A DNA stretch of 64,000 nucleotides from Marinimicrococcus sp033875255. Its GTDB lineage: Bacteria; Pseudomonadota; Alphaproteobacteria; Geminicoccales; Geminicoccaceae. This document shows positions 18,001-26,138 of the stretch, in pieces (the first letter of the stretch is position 1; the number at the start of each line of letters is the position of its first letter). The notes beneath the pieces were generated by a model, which saw nothing but the letters and a program-made list of their open reading frames with translations, had not been told where the DNA came from and did no database searches. Both the position numbers and the translations under genes were made by a program. The stretch spans positions 5,767 through 69,766 of the forward strand of contig JAWZSN010000027.1 of the NCBI GenBank assembly GCA_033875255.1. Reading direction: 5' to 3'.

Positions 18001-20283
18001 CTATCTCACCTCGACGATCGCCCGGGCCAGGACCTTGCGCGCGCCGATGTCGAGATAGCGGAACTCGTAGAATCCGGGAGCCTCGGGCATGGTGAACCGC
18101 ATCGGCGACTCGTTGTCGACCTTGTGGGCCTCGATCCAGGTGAAGTCGGCCTGATCGGGGGTCGCCAGCGTGATTCGCTGGTTGGCCCCTTCCGCATCGA
18201 CGCTCCAGGTCACCTGCACGATCTCGCCCGGCGAGGCGGTGTTCGGCACATCGAGCGAGGCGCCGCTGTCCAGCGGCGCGTTCTCCTCGACCACCTCGAC
18301 CTCGGCGCTGGCAATGGTGCCGCGGCCCTCCGCGAGCACGTAGCGAACCTCGTAGAGCCCCACCTGCTCGGGCGCGGGCAGGGTGGCCGAACCACCCTTG
18401 CCGGCCCGCGCGTACTTGCCGAGCTCGCCCTCCTTCGCCCCCATCGGCACGAGGGTGATATAGTCCTGCGGGCTGGGCTGCGTGCCGGTCCAGCTGACCT
18501 CGATGGTCCCCTTGGCGCGCACGGTGGCCGTCGCCTCCAGAGCGATCTCGGGGGCCACGATCTCGACCATCGTTTCTGCGAGCAAGCGTCGGCCTTCCTG
18601 CAGCACGTAGCGCACCTGGTACATGCCAGGTCCGGCCGGTGCCTGCAGCATGCCCGCATTCTTCGTGCCGGCGCGGACATAATTGCCAATCTCGTCCTCG
18701 GCAGCGTCCACCGGCACGATGGTGACATAGTCCGACGGGTGCACCATGGCGCTCCACGATACCTCGAAGGCGCTTCCGGCGATGGCCGTCTTTGGCGCCT
18801 TGACCAGCATCTCGGCCTCGCCCACCTCGACCGTCGCCGAGGCCAGCATGCGCCGGCCTTCCTCCAGAACGTAGCGGACCTCGTAGAGCCCGGCCTCGGC
18901 GGGAGCGCGAAGGGTCACCGGGCCGCCCTTGCCGGCGCGGACATAGTTGCCGATCTCGTTCGGCGCCGAGCCCACCGGCACGATGGTGATGTAGTCGCTG
19001 CTCTTGATGGTCGTGCTGGAGGTCACCTCGAAGGCCGAGCCCGCCAGCACCGTTTCGGGCGCGCTCACGCTCACCGTCGCCTCGACGATCTCGAGGCCCG
19101 CGGCACCCAGCACGCGGCGTCCCTCCTCGAGCACGTAGCGGACCTCGTAGAGCCCCGTCTCGGCGGGGACCTGGATCTTCGCCGAGCTGCCGCTCCCGGC
19201 GCGCTTGTAGTTGCCGAGCTTGTTCGCAGCGGAGCCCACCGGCACGATCGTGATGTAGTCGCTGCCGTCGATCGTGGGCTCCCACGACGCCTCGAGGACG
19301 CTGCCTGCAACCGCCGTTCGGGGAGCTTGCAGCGCCACCTCGACGCCCTCGATCTCGATGGCCGTCCGGCCCATCACCTTGTGGCCCTTCGCGAGGACGT
19401 AGCGGACCTCGTAGAGGCCCGGCTCCGCCGGCGCCCGCAGCATGGCCGCCTGCTTCTTGCCGGCCCGCGCGTAATTGGCCGTCTCTTCCGGCTTCGCATC
19501 CGCGGGGACGATGGTCAGGTAGTCCCGCTCGTCGAGGGTCTTGCTCCAGCGCACCTCGAGCCGCGAGCCCACCCTGGCGGTCGGGGGTGCGTCGACCTCT
19601 ATCGTCGCCTCGACTGCCGGCTCTTCCACCACCGCCGGCTCGACCGGATCCGGCGTCGCGACGGCGCTGCTCAGCGTCTTGAGGGCGGCACCCAGCTCCC
19701 CCGCGTTCCCTGCGGTCAGGAACCGGCCGCCGGTGCGCTCGGCGATACAGGCGAGCGCCTTCTGCTCCGCCTCATCGGCGAGGTCGAAGCCGATGACATG
19801 GGCGGTGAACGCCACGCCGCTGCGCTCCAGCTCGTCGGCGAGCGCGCACGGGTCGCGGTTGCAGCTCTCGATCCCGTCGGAGATGAGGATGACGGTGCTC
19901 GGCCGGTCCCGCCAGGCGAGCTGCTCCGCGGCTTTCTCGATGGAGGCGGTGAGGGGGGTCTTGCCCCGGGGCACGATGGCGCGGACGTGTGCCAGGAACC
20001 TCTCGCGGTCCAGCGGCCCCGGCTCGATGATCGTCTCGATGTCGGCGCAGTCGCCCTGGCGGCGATGCCCGTAGGCCATCAGGCCGACATCGATGCCATC
20101 CGCCCAGTCCGCCACCAGCTCGCCCATGGCGTCCCGCGCGATCTCGATCTTGGAGACGCCGTCGATCTGGCCCCACATCGAGTTGGAGCCGTCGAAGACC
20201 ACCATGACGTCGTCCACGGCTCTGGCCTCGAGACTGCCGAGCAGCACCACCGAGGTCGCAAGACCGAGACACCAAGCGCGCAT
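18001..20283 (-). CDS. Secreted VWA-domain protein with six repeated beta-type modules
   Basis: A 760-residue exported protein with a signal peptide ending near 'SLEARA'. A von Willebrand A domain (about residues 25-205) has an intact MIDAS: 'VFDGSNSMWG' (DxSxS), 'KTPLT' and 'LISDGIESC'. Then follow six tandem modules of roughly 85-90 residues. Each ends with a sequence like 'GLYEVRYVLEEGRRVLG', and most contain 'DYITIVPVG' and a 'NYVRAG' turn. The modules resemble Ig-like beta sandwiches, and the last is the most diverged. The repeats are also visible in the DNA. The start could instead be a TTG at 20289, which is better spaced from the AAGGG element. It is probably periplasmic or surface-exposed; ligand unknown. 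Confidence 0.85.
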   Translation of the reverse strand: MRAWCLGLATSVVLLGSLEARAVDDVMVVFDGSNSMWGQIDGVSKIEIARDAMGELVADWADGIDVGLMAYGHRRQGDCADIETIIEPGPLDRERFLAHVRAIVPRGKTPLTASIEKAAEQLAWRDRPSTVILISDGIESCNRDPCALADELERSGVAFTAHVIGFDLADEAEQKALACIAERTGGRFLTAGNAGELGAALKTLSSAVATPDPVEPAVVEEPAVEATIEVDAPPTARVGSRLEVRWSKTLDERDYLTIVPADAKPEETANYARAGKKQAAMLRAPAEPGLYEVRYVLAKGHKVMGRTAIEIEGVEVALQAPRTAVAGSVLEASWEPTIDGSDYITIVPVGSAANKLGNYKRAGSGSSAKIQVPAETGLYEVRYVLEEGRRVLGAAGLEIVEATVSVSAPETVLAGSAFEVTSSTTIKSSDYITIVPVGSAPNEIGNYVRAGKGGPVTLRAPAEAGLYEVRYVLEEGRRMLASATVEVGEAEMLVKAPKTAIAGSAFEVSWSAMVHPSDYVTIVPVDAAEDEIGNYVRAGTKNAGMLQAPAGPGMYQVRYVLQEGRRLLAETMVEIVAPEIALEATATVRAKGTIEVSWTGTQPSPQDYITLVPMGAKEGELGKYARAGKGGSATLPAPEQVGLYEVRYVLAEGRGTIASAEVEVVEENAPLDSGASLDVPNTASPGEIVQVTWSVDAEGANQRITLATPDQADFTWIEAHKVDNESPMRFTMPEAPGFYEFRYLDIGARKVLARAIVEVR

Positions 20284-20289
20284 ACCCAA

Positions 20290-20610
20290 ATTCCCTTCTC
20301 CGGATCCTCGCCCTCGCCTGCCTCGGGCCGGTCGCGGCGCCGGCTTTGGCGGCGCCGTCGGTCCGGCGCGGCGATCCCTTGCGCGACAACAGCGCCATCG
20401 GCCTTGCCGCAGGCAAGGGCGAGGATGATCCTGCCGGGACCCATGGCTCGTGTGAAGGGTGCAGGGTCGGATTTGTGCGCGTCAAGGTAGTGTTCTGGGT
20501 CGGCCGACGATCCCGGCACGGGCGCGCCGTCCGCGCGGCCTGCCTCTGGCGCGCTGCCAGGTCGATCTTTCAGGCGGTTCCTCGGCCCCCGGCCGGCGGC
20601 CTGCTGCTGC
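20290..20610. other. Intergenic region, nothing recognised
   Basis: About 320 bp upstream of the VWA gene and downstream of the GYD gene. No reading frame here looks protein-like. The promoter of the VWA gene should lie in the first 150 bp. Confidence 0.5.
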
Positions 20611-20904
20611 TCAGCGCAGATGGGCGATGAGCTCGCGATAGGCGGCCTCGGGGAAGGCCTTGAGGGTCGTCGTGCGGATATTGCCGAGCACCCCCAGCTC
20701 GAGGATGAAGCGGGCGGCGATGGCATCGTCCGGCGCCTCGTAGACGAAGACCAGATCGTACTGGCCGAAGGTCATGTAGAAGGCGCGGAACTCGCCGCCC
20801 ATGGCGTGCAGGCGGGCTTTCGCCTGGTCGAGACGGGCTGGCGATTCCCGTACGTGCCGCATGCCCTGGTCGGTGTAGTTGGCAAGCGCGATATAGGTCG
20901 ACAT
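20611..20904 (-). CDS. GYD domain protein
   Basis: A 97-residue small protein of the GYD family, which has a ferredoxin-like fold. It opens 'MSTYIALANYTDQGMRHVRE' and contains 'GEFRAFYMTFGQYDLVFVYE', the segment that gives the family its name (GxYD). The start ATG at 20904 has GGGGAGG upstream. Its biochemical role is unknown. Confidence 0.88.
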   Translation of the reverse strand: MSTYIALANYTDQGMRHVRESPARLDQAKARLHAMGGEFRAFYMTFGQYDLVFVYEAPDDAIAARFILELGVLGNIRTTTLKAFPEAAYRELIAHLR

Positions 20905-21024
20905 CCCACAGCCTCCCCGGCTTGATCGGCCCTTCGGGCTCTGGCATCGAAAGCGGAAGGGCGCAAAGGCGTCATCATAGCACGCGGCTGCCCGTTGCAG
21001 GGGAGCGGGGGAGGGCGCGCCGGC

Positions 21025-21561
21025 ATGCTCCAGCAGGTCTCCAGGCGCCTTCGGGCGACCTTATCCGTGCTGGTGTCGCTGGCGGGCTGCGCAGTGCCGG
21101 AGGCCGGCCGCGATGCGCTCGAGGCTTTGCCCGCTGCCGCAGCGCCGCTGCCCGCCGGCACGGCGCTGCTTGCCGACGCGATCGAGGCGGGCCGCTGGCA
21201 GGCGGAGACCGCACGCCTCTTCCGCGTCCTCGATGCAGACGAGGACGGCTTGCTGACGCTCGAGGAGATCAAGGTCGGCATGGACCTGCTCGACGCCGAC
21301 GGCGATGGCTGGATCACCTCGCGCGAGGTGCGCGGCCTCCTGGTCGAGGATGTCCTGCCCTACCGTCTGCAGGTCGAGGACATGGCGCGTCTCGCCTGTG
21401 CCTGCTTCACCGCCGATCTCGACGGTGACGGGGCGCTGAGCGCGATCGAGTTCAGCGTGTCGCGGCTTCGCGAGTTCGTCCTGCACGACCTGAACCGTGA
21501 CGGCGTTCTCCAGGCGCAGGAGATCGAGGAGGCGGTCGATCTGCCCCTCGTACGGTTCTGA
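21025..21561 (+). CDS. EF-hand calcium-binding putative lipoprotein
   Basis: A 178-residue protein with an N-terminal signal ending in a lipobox 'SLAGC', so it is probably lipid-anchored. Four EF-hand loops follow in two pairs: 'DADEDGLLTLEE', 'DADGDGWITSRE', 'DLDGDGALSAIE' and 'DLNRDGVLQAQE'. The acidic ligand positions (1, 3, 5 and 12) are largely intact in all four. The open frame begins at a TTG at 20995, but the ATG at 21025 gives a proper signal peptide. It may buffer or sense calcium in the periplasm. No partner gene is adjacent. Confidence 0.8.
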   Translation: MLQQVSRRLRATLSVLVSLAGCAVPEAGRDALEALPAAAAPLPAGTALLADAIEAGRWQAETARLFRVLDADEDGLLTLEEIKVGMDLLDADGDGWITSREVRGLLVEDVLPYRLQVEDMARLACACFTADLDGDGALSAIEFSVSRLREFVLHDLNRDGVLQAQEIEEAVDLPLVRF

Positions 21562-21669
21562 GCCGCGGCTCGCAGGCCCGGTTGCCGGCATCCGCACGGC
21601 TCTCTACGATCTGCCGCCAGCCCCACCAGGGGCCCGCGAGACGCTGAGCCAGGGAGCGAGACACCACCC

Positions 21670-22662
21670 ATGCAGCCGCCCTATCTTCTCTTTCTCGGTG
21701 ACGTGCACGACCAGCTCGCCGCCAAGACTGCCCACGGCATCAAGGACTGGCGGCCCGAGCATTGCTTCGGCCAGCTCCGCCTCGAAGGTTGCGTCGCCGA
21801 TCTGGGCCTGCGCGAGGCCACCATTGCCGAAGCGAAGGCCGCCGGCTGCGGCACCATGATCATCGCCGTCGCCAATTCCGGCGGGACGCTGGCGCCGCAC
21901 TGGGCGCCCTACGTGATCGAGGCGCTGGAAGCCGGCATGGACGTCGCCTCCGGCCTGCACCAGCGGCTCGCCGACTTTCCCGAGATCGTCGCGGCGGCCG
22001 AGAAGAACGGGCGGCAGCTCTTCGACGTCCGCCACCCAAAGCAGCGCTTCAAGACCGGCACCGGCGTGAAGCGCACCGGCAAGCGGCTCTTGATGGTCGG
22101 CACCGACTGCTCCTGCGGCAAGAAATATTCGGCGCTTGCCATCGAGAAGGAGATGCGGGCGCGCGGTCTTGCCGCGACCTTCCGCGGCACCGGGCAGACC
22201 GGCGTGATGATCTCGGGCGGCGGCGTGGCGATCGACGCGGTGGTAGCCGATTTCATCGCCGGTGCCGCCGAATGGCTGAGCCCCGACAACGACCCCGATC
22301 ATTGGGACATCGTCGAGGGCCAGGGCTCGCTGTTCCACCCGGCCTTCGCCGGCGTCACCATGGGCCTCATCCATGGAACCCAGCCCGACGGGCTGGTGCT
22401 GTGCCACGAGCCGACCCGCACCCACATGCGCGCCTTGAAGCACCAGCCGCTCCCCGGCCTCAAGGAGTGCCTCGAGGCCAATCTTTGGGCTGCCCGGCTC
22501 ACCAACAAGGACGTCAGGGCGGTAGGCGTGAGCGTCGACACCCACAACGTGCCGGCTCTCGAGCGTGAGGACGTCCTCAAGCGCATTGCCGACGAGCTGG
22601 GTCTGCCGGCGGTCGACCCGATGGTGGAAGGCCCGGGCGCCATCGTGGACCGGCTCTGGTGA
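21670..22662 (+). CDS. dgcN: N-acetyltransferase-type protein DgcN (DUF1611 family)
   Basis: A 330-residue protein of the DUF1611/DgcN family. It has a P-loop-like region 'LLMVGTDCSCGKKYSALAIE' and 'FRGTGQTGVMISGGGVAIDA', followed by 'HWDIVEGQGSLFHPAFAGVT'. Family members pair with the racemase DgcA in D-glutamate catabolism of marine and soil bacteria, where an N-acylated intermediate is racemised. The gene overlaps dgcA as GTGA, matching that gene pair. The start ATG is at 21670. Confidence 0.88.
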   Translation: MQPPYLLFLGDVHDQLAAKTAHGIKDWRPEHCFGQLRLEGCVADLGLREATIAEAKAAGCGTMIIAVANSGGTLAPHWAPYVIEALEAGMDVASGLHQRLADFPEIVAAAEKNGRQLFDVRHPKQRFKTGTGVKRTGKRLLMVGTDCSCGKKYSALAIEKEMRARGLAATFRGTGQTGVMISGGGVAIDAVVADFIAGAAEWLSPDNDPDHWDIVEGQGSLFHPAFAGVTMGLIHGTQPDGLVLCHEPTRTHMRALKHQPLPGLKECLEANLWAARLTNKDVRAVGVSVDTHNVPALEREDVLKRIADELGLPAVDPMVEGPGAIVDRLW

Positions 22663-23642
22663 GCCCGCGCCTCGAGGTCCGCCACGATCGCCTGCCGATC
22701 CGCGGCAGCTTCACCATCAGCCGCGGCTCGCGCACCCATGCCGATCTCGTGGTGGTCGAGCTGGTGGATGGTGATGCCAGGGGGCGCGGCGAGTGCGTTC
22801 CCTATCCGCGCTATGGCGAGAGCGTGGAGAGCGTCCTTGCCCAGATCGAGGAGCAGCGCCCGCTGCTGGCCGCCCCGGACGCCAGGCTCCGCCTGCAGGA
22901 GGCGATGAAGCCGGGAGCCGCCCGCAACGCGCTCGATTGCGCCTTGTGGGACCTCGAGGCGAAGCAGGCCGGCAAACGGGTCTGGGACCTTCTGGGCGCG
23001 CCCGCGCCCGACCCGCTGGTGACCGTCTTCACGCTCTCGCTGGGCACCCCCGAAAGCATGGCGGCAGCGGCCCGCGAGGCCGCCTCGCGGCCGCTCCTCA
23101 AGGTCAAGCTCGGCGGCGAGGGCGACATCGAGCGGATCCGCGCGGTGCGCGAGGCGGCGCCAGAGGCGCGCCTCGTGGTCGACGCCAACGAGGCCTGGAC
23201 ACCCGACCAGGTCGAGCCCTTCCTTGCCGCCATGGCCGCCTGCGGCGTCGAGATGGTCGAGCAGCCGCTGCCGGCCGGCACGGACGAGATGCTGGCAGGG
23301 ATCACGCGCGTCGTCCCGGTGGGTGCCGACGAGAGCGCTCACGACGCGGCGGGGCTGGAGAAGCTGGTCGGCCGCTACGACGTGGTCAATCTCAAGCTCG
23401 ACAAGACCGGCGGCCTCACCGGCGCCCTGGCCTTCGTCCGGCGCGCCGAGGAGCTGGGCCTCGATCTCATGGTGGGCTGCATGCTCGGCAGCTCGCTCGG
23501 CATGGCGCCGGCGATCCTCGTCGCCCAGCACGCCCGCTTCGTCGACGTCGACGGTCCGCTGCTGCTGGCCGAGGACCGTACCCCCGGCCTGCGCTACGAC
23601 GGCAGCACCGTCCACCCGCCCGAGGCCGCGCTCTGGGGGTAA
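22659..23642 (+). CDS. dgcA: N-acetyl-D-Glu racemase / dipeptide epimerase DgcA (enolase superfamily)
   Basis: A 327-residue muconate-cycloisomerase-type enolase superfamily member. The catalytic lysine pair is visible in 'LLKVKLGG' and 'VVNLKLDKTGG'. Metal ligands are in 'VVDANEAWT', 'EMVEQPLP' and 'GADESAHD'. It starts with GTG at 22659, overlapping the dgcN stop by 4 bp. Similar proteins were first described as L-Ala-D/L-Glu epimerases; the tight pairing with dgcN favours the D-glutamate role. It is followed by an inverted-repeat element that probably terminates transcription. Confidence 0.88.
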   Translation: MSPRLEVRHDRLPIRGSFTISRGSRTHADLVVVELVDGDARGRGECVPYPRYGESVESVLAQIEEQRPLLAAPDARLRLQEAMKPGAARNALDCALWDLEAKQAGKRVWDLLGAPAPDPLVTVFTLSLGTPESMAAAAREAASRPLLKVKLGGEGDIERIRAVREAAPEARLVVDANEAWTPDQVEPFLAAMAACGVEMVEQPLPAGTDEMLAGITRVVPVGADESAHDAAGLEKLVGRYDVVNLKLDKTGGLTGALAFVRRAEELGLDLMVGCMLGSSLGMAPAILVAQHARFVDVDGPLLLAEDRTPGLRYDGSTVHPPEAALWG

Positions 23643-23682
23643 GAGGCGGCGCACCGCTTGGGCAGCCGACAGGGTTGGCAGA

Positions 23683-23735
23683 GGGGCGCTGCGCGCGGTC
23701 TCTTTTTCGTTTTGTTTCTGTCTGTTGGCGGCGGG
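23683..23735 (+). repeat. Dispersed intergenic repeat, copy A (+)
   Basis: The shared core is GGGCGCTGCGCGCGG, then a C/T-rich tract with TCTTTTTCG, then TTGGCGGCGGG. It faces copy B, so the pair forms a long inverted repeat. Two further copies lie at 31941-31989 and 48649-48695. All four are intergenic and just downstream of genes. Confidence 0.7.
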
Positions 23736-23752
23736 AGCGCCCACCGGATCTT

Positions 23753-23772
23753 CAGGTTTGTCGGCAAACCTG
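23753..23772. terminator. Central hairpin between inverted repeat copies
   Basis: A perfect 8-bp stem (23753-23760 with 23765-23772) with a TCGG tetraloop, at the centre of the inverted copies A and B. The whole element sits between the convergent dgcA and tspO genes and can fold from either strand, so it probably acts as a bidirectional terminator. Confidence 0.6.
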
Positions 23773-23786
23773 CCGGAGTGGAAGAC

Positions 23787-23840
23787 CGCCGCCGCCAACG
23801 CCGAGAAACGAAAAAAGCCTGCCCGCGCGCAGCGCTCCCC
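23787..23840 (-). repeat. Dispersed intergenic repeat, copy B (-)
   Basis: Inverted partner of copy A. Reading the minus strand it shows AGCGCTGCGCGCGGGCAGG, then CTTTTTTCGTTTCTCGGCG and TTGGCGGCGGC, matching the order of copy A. Confidence 0.7.
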
Positions 23841-23858
23841 TCCGGCACCGCCCGCCGC

Positions 23859-24356
23859 TCAGTTGAGCCAGACGATCCAGCCGTTGAGCAGGGCGGCGAA
23901 AGCGACCCAGGCGAGATAGGGCACGAACAACAGCCCGGCCACGCGGTCGGCGCGGGCGAAGAGCCAGCCGGTGGCGGCAATCAGGGCCAGCAGCCAGACG
24001 ATCTCGACGAGGGCTGCCGGCGGTGCCATCAGCCCGAAGAACAGAAACGACCAGCCGAGATTGAAGGCGAGCTGGAGGCCGTAGAGGCGCAGGCCCCACT
24101 GCCGGTCGGGCGATGGCGGCTGCAGCCAGACCCGCCACGCGGCCACCGCCATCAGCACGAACAGCGTGGTCCAGACCGGCGCGAACAGCCAGTCCGGCGG
24201 GTTGAAGGGCGGCTTGGCGAGGGTCTGGTACCAGCCGTCGACGGTGGTGCTGGTGATCAGCCCGCCGAGGCCGGAGACCAGCAGCGAGAGGGCGAGGAAG
24301 AGGGCCAGGCCGGCCAGGCTGCGGCCGCTGCGCCAGGAAAGGGCCGCAGCGCTCAC
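23859..24356 (-). CDS. tspO: TspO/MBR family tryptophan-rich sensory protein
   Basis: A 165-residue membrane protein with five predicted helices that binds porphyrins. Family motifs are 'KPPFNPPDWLFAPVWTTLF' after the first helix, 'QLAFNLGWSFLFFGL', and the C-terminal 'LLFVPYLAWVAFAALLN'. The start is GTG at 24356, overlapping the msrA stop as GTGA, so the two are co-translated. TspO with methionine sulfoxide reductase suggests an oxidative-stress unit. Confidence 0.92.
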   Translation of the reverse strand: MSAAALSWRSGRSLAGLALFLALSLLVSGLGGLITSTTVDGWYQTLAKPPFNPPDWLFAPVWTTLFVLMAVAAWRVWLQPPSPDRQWGLRLYGLQLAFNLGWSFLFFGLMAPPAALVEIVWLLALIAATGWLFARADRVAGLLFVPYLAWVAFAALLNGWIVWLN

Positions 24357-25012
24357 GCGCTCACGCCCGTGCCGATGGGGCAGGCCACGCCGGTGCCGGC
24401 AAGGCCGCAATAGCCCCAGGGCACCTTGGAGAGATATTGCTGGTGCGGCTCCTCGGCATAGTAGAACTCGGGCGCGTCCTCGATCTCGGTGGTGATTGGC
24501 CCGAGCCCCTGCTTCGCGAGGGCCGCGCCATAGGCCTCGCGCGAGGCTTCGGCCGCCGCGCGCTGCGCCGGCGAGCAGGCATAGATACCCGAGCGGTACT
24601 GGGTCCCGACATCGTTGCCCTGACGCATGCCCTGGCTCGGATCGTGGCTTTCCCAGAAGATCCGCAAAAGATCCTCGTAGGCCACCTCGCGCGGATCGAA
24701 CACCACCCGCACCACCTCGTTGTGGCCGGTCCGCCCGGTGCAGACCTCCTCGTAGGTCGGGTTCGGGGTGAAGCCCCCGGCATAGCCCGCGGCCGTGCTC
24801 CACACGCCTTTGGTCTGCCAGAACCGCCGCTCGGCGCCCCAAAAGCAGCCCATCCCGAACATCGCCACCTCCAGCCCCTCGGGGAACGGCGGGAGGATCG
24901 GGTTGCCGTTGGCGTGGTGGCGGTTGGCGAGCTCGAAGGGCCGCGCCGCCCGCCCTGGCAGGGCCGATGCGGGATCGGGCATCTCGGTCTTCTTCTGGCG
25001 GCCGAACAGCAT
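24353..25012 (-). CDS. msrA: Peptide-methionine (S)-S-oxide reductase MsrA
   Basis: Repairs oxidised methionine (S-epimer) in proteins. It has 219 residues. The catalytic cysteine is C56 in 'MFGMGCFWGAERRFW'. 'AAGYAGGFTPNPTYEEVCTG' and 'HDPSQGMRQGNDVGTQYRS' are typical MsrA blocks, and resolving-cysteine candidates are in the tail 'YCGLAGTGVACP'. The start ATG at 25012 has a GGGAG element; open codons upstream to 25117 show no similarity. First gene of an msrA-tspO pair. Confidence 0.94.
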   Translation of the reverse strand: MLFGRQKKTEMPDPASALPGRAARPFELANRHHANGNPILPPFPEGLEVAMFGMGCFWGAERRFWQTKGVWSTAAGYAGGFTPNPTYEEVCTGRTGHNEVVRVVFDPREVAYEDLLRIFWESHDPSQGMRQGNDVGTQYRSGIYACSPAQRAAAEASREAYGAALAKQGLGPITTEIEDAPEFYYAEEPHQQYLSKVPWGYCGLAGTGVACPIGTGVSA

Positions 25013-25184
25013 GGTGCGATCTCCCTGGCAGACCCGGACCGGGCCCCTGCGGCGCGTATGGCCCTGCCGTTGCGAGGTAAGATCCCGGCGGCGCGAATCA
25101 AGCAAGAGGGAGATCACGTCGCCCGGAAGCCTGCGCGCAAGACCGAGACCGCCTGGAGGACCGCTCGGCGCCGAAGGCGCCTGC

Positions 25185-25487
25185 TCAGAGCCCGAAGCGT
25201 CGCCGCGCCATCAGGCAGGCATCGTCGCCGGGCTGGCACTCGCGGCAGACGTCGGGACGGAACTCGTAGATCGCGCAGCCGGTGCGCACGCCGACCTCGC
25301 CGGTGAGCGCCGAGCAGCGCTCGCCGTCACAGCGCATCCGGTGTAGCCGCCGGTCGGTGAAACGCTCGGGAATTCGCGCCAGGGCCTCATCGCTCTCGAG
25401 GGCGAAGCGGGGCCATTCGCGGGAATAGGAGCAGCAGGCGCCGCACGTCCGGCAGTCGGGCAGCTCTGCCTCCCGACTGCCGTCCAT
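25185..25487 (-). CDS. YkgJ-type cysteine cluster protein (putative zinc/iron chelating)
   Basis: About 100 residues with a CxxCGxCC motif, 'LPDCRTCGACCSYSREWPRF', and later cysteines in 'RCDGERCSAL', 'GCAIYEFRPDVCRECQPGD'. This is the CxxCxxCC domain of the YkgJ family, thought to bind metal. The ATG at 25487 has GGGAGAG at good spacing. An alternative GTG at 25508 overlaps the upstream gene by 4 bp, adding 7 residues. Probably co-transcribed with the DUF6481 gene. Confidence 0.85.
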   Translation of the reverse strand: MDGSREAELPDCRTCGACCSYSREWPRFALESDEALARIPERFTDRRLHRMRCDGERCSALTGEVGVRTGCAIYEFRPDVCRECQPGDDACLMARRRFGL

Positions 25488-25504
25488 GCTCTCCCGGCGC
25501 TCGC

Positions 25505-25870
25505 TCACTTGCGGGCTTTGCGCGCCGCGTAGCGAGCGTCGCGGGCGGCCTTCTGCTTGGCGGCGAGCTCGGCCTTCTCGGCCTCGAGCCGGGCCTGCTG
25601 CTCGGCCTCCTCGACGGCCCGCCTGGCCGCCTCCTCCTCGCGAGCCTTCTTCTCGGCCTCACGGGCGGCCTTCTCGGCCTCGCGCTTGGCCCGGCGCTCT
25701 GCCTCGCGAGCCTCGCGTGCCTCGGCGACCCGCTTGCGCTCGGCCTCGCGCGCCAGCACCGCCGGATCGTCGGGCGACGGCTTCTGCTTGAAGCGCTCCA
25801 GCATGGCCTTCTTGGCTTCCGCCGCGGCGTCCCGCCGCTCCCCGAAATTCTTCTCCTTGAAAACGCTCAT
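25505..25870 (-). CDS. DUF6481 family small charged coiled-coil protein
   Basis: A 121-residue protein, almost entirely a charged alpha-helix rich in Ala, Glu, Lys and Arg with repeated 'REAE' patterns (about residues 40-120). The N-terminus 'MSVFKEKNFGERRDAA' and 'LERFKQKPSPDDPA' match the alphaproteobacterial DUF6481 family as I remember it. No function is known. The start ATG at 25870 is clear. It overlaps or abuts the cysteine-cluster gene. Confidence 0.75.
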   Translation of the reverse strand: MSVFKEKNFGERRDAAAEAKKAMLERFKQKPSPDDPAVLAREAERKRVAEAREAREAERRAKREAEKAAREAEKKAREEEAARRAVEEAEQQARLEAEKAELAAKQKAARDARYAARKARK

Positions 25871-26138
25871 CGTATCCCGTTCGTCCGCGCTTTGCTCATG
25901 ATTCGCCGCGACATGCGCCGCCCGCGCTTGATGCCTGCGAAGCGGCCCGCAGGGAAGGGCCAAACGCAGGGAGAGGCGATTTGCAGCATTTCCGGTGCCG
26001 CCTTTTACGCGTCGGTGAGGCAGATATGTCCGCCCCGTGAGCCGTCCAGGGCCAGGCTGCGCTGCCCCGGACCTGGCACCTTCTTGCCCGGGCAGCCCCG
26101 TCATGCCATGCCTCGGCCGGCAGCAGGAAGGGGAGGCC

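Noticed and set aside
16055..19285. A 1076-codon open frame joining the amidase to upstream sequence
   Set aside because: Only 16055-17488 resembles an amidase. The rest runs in another frame of the VWA gene on the same strand, and opposite the VOC gene, so it is a GC-driven shadow.
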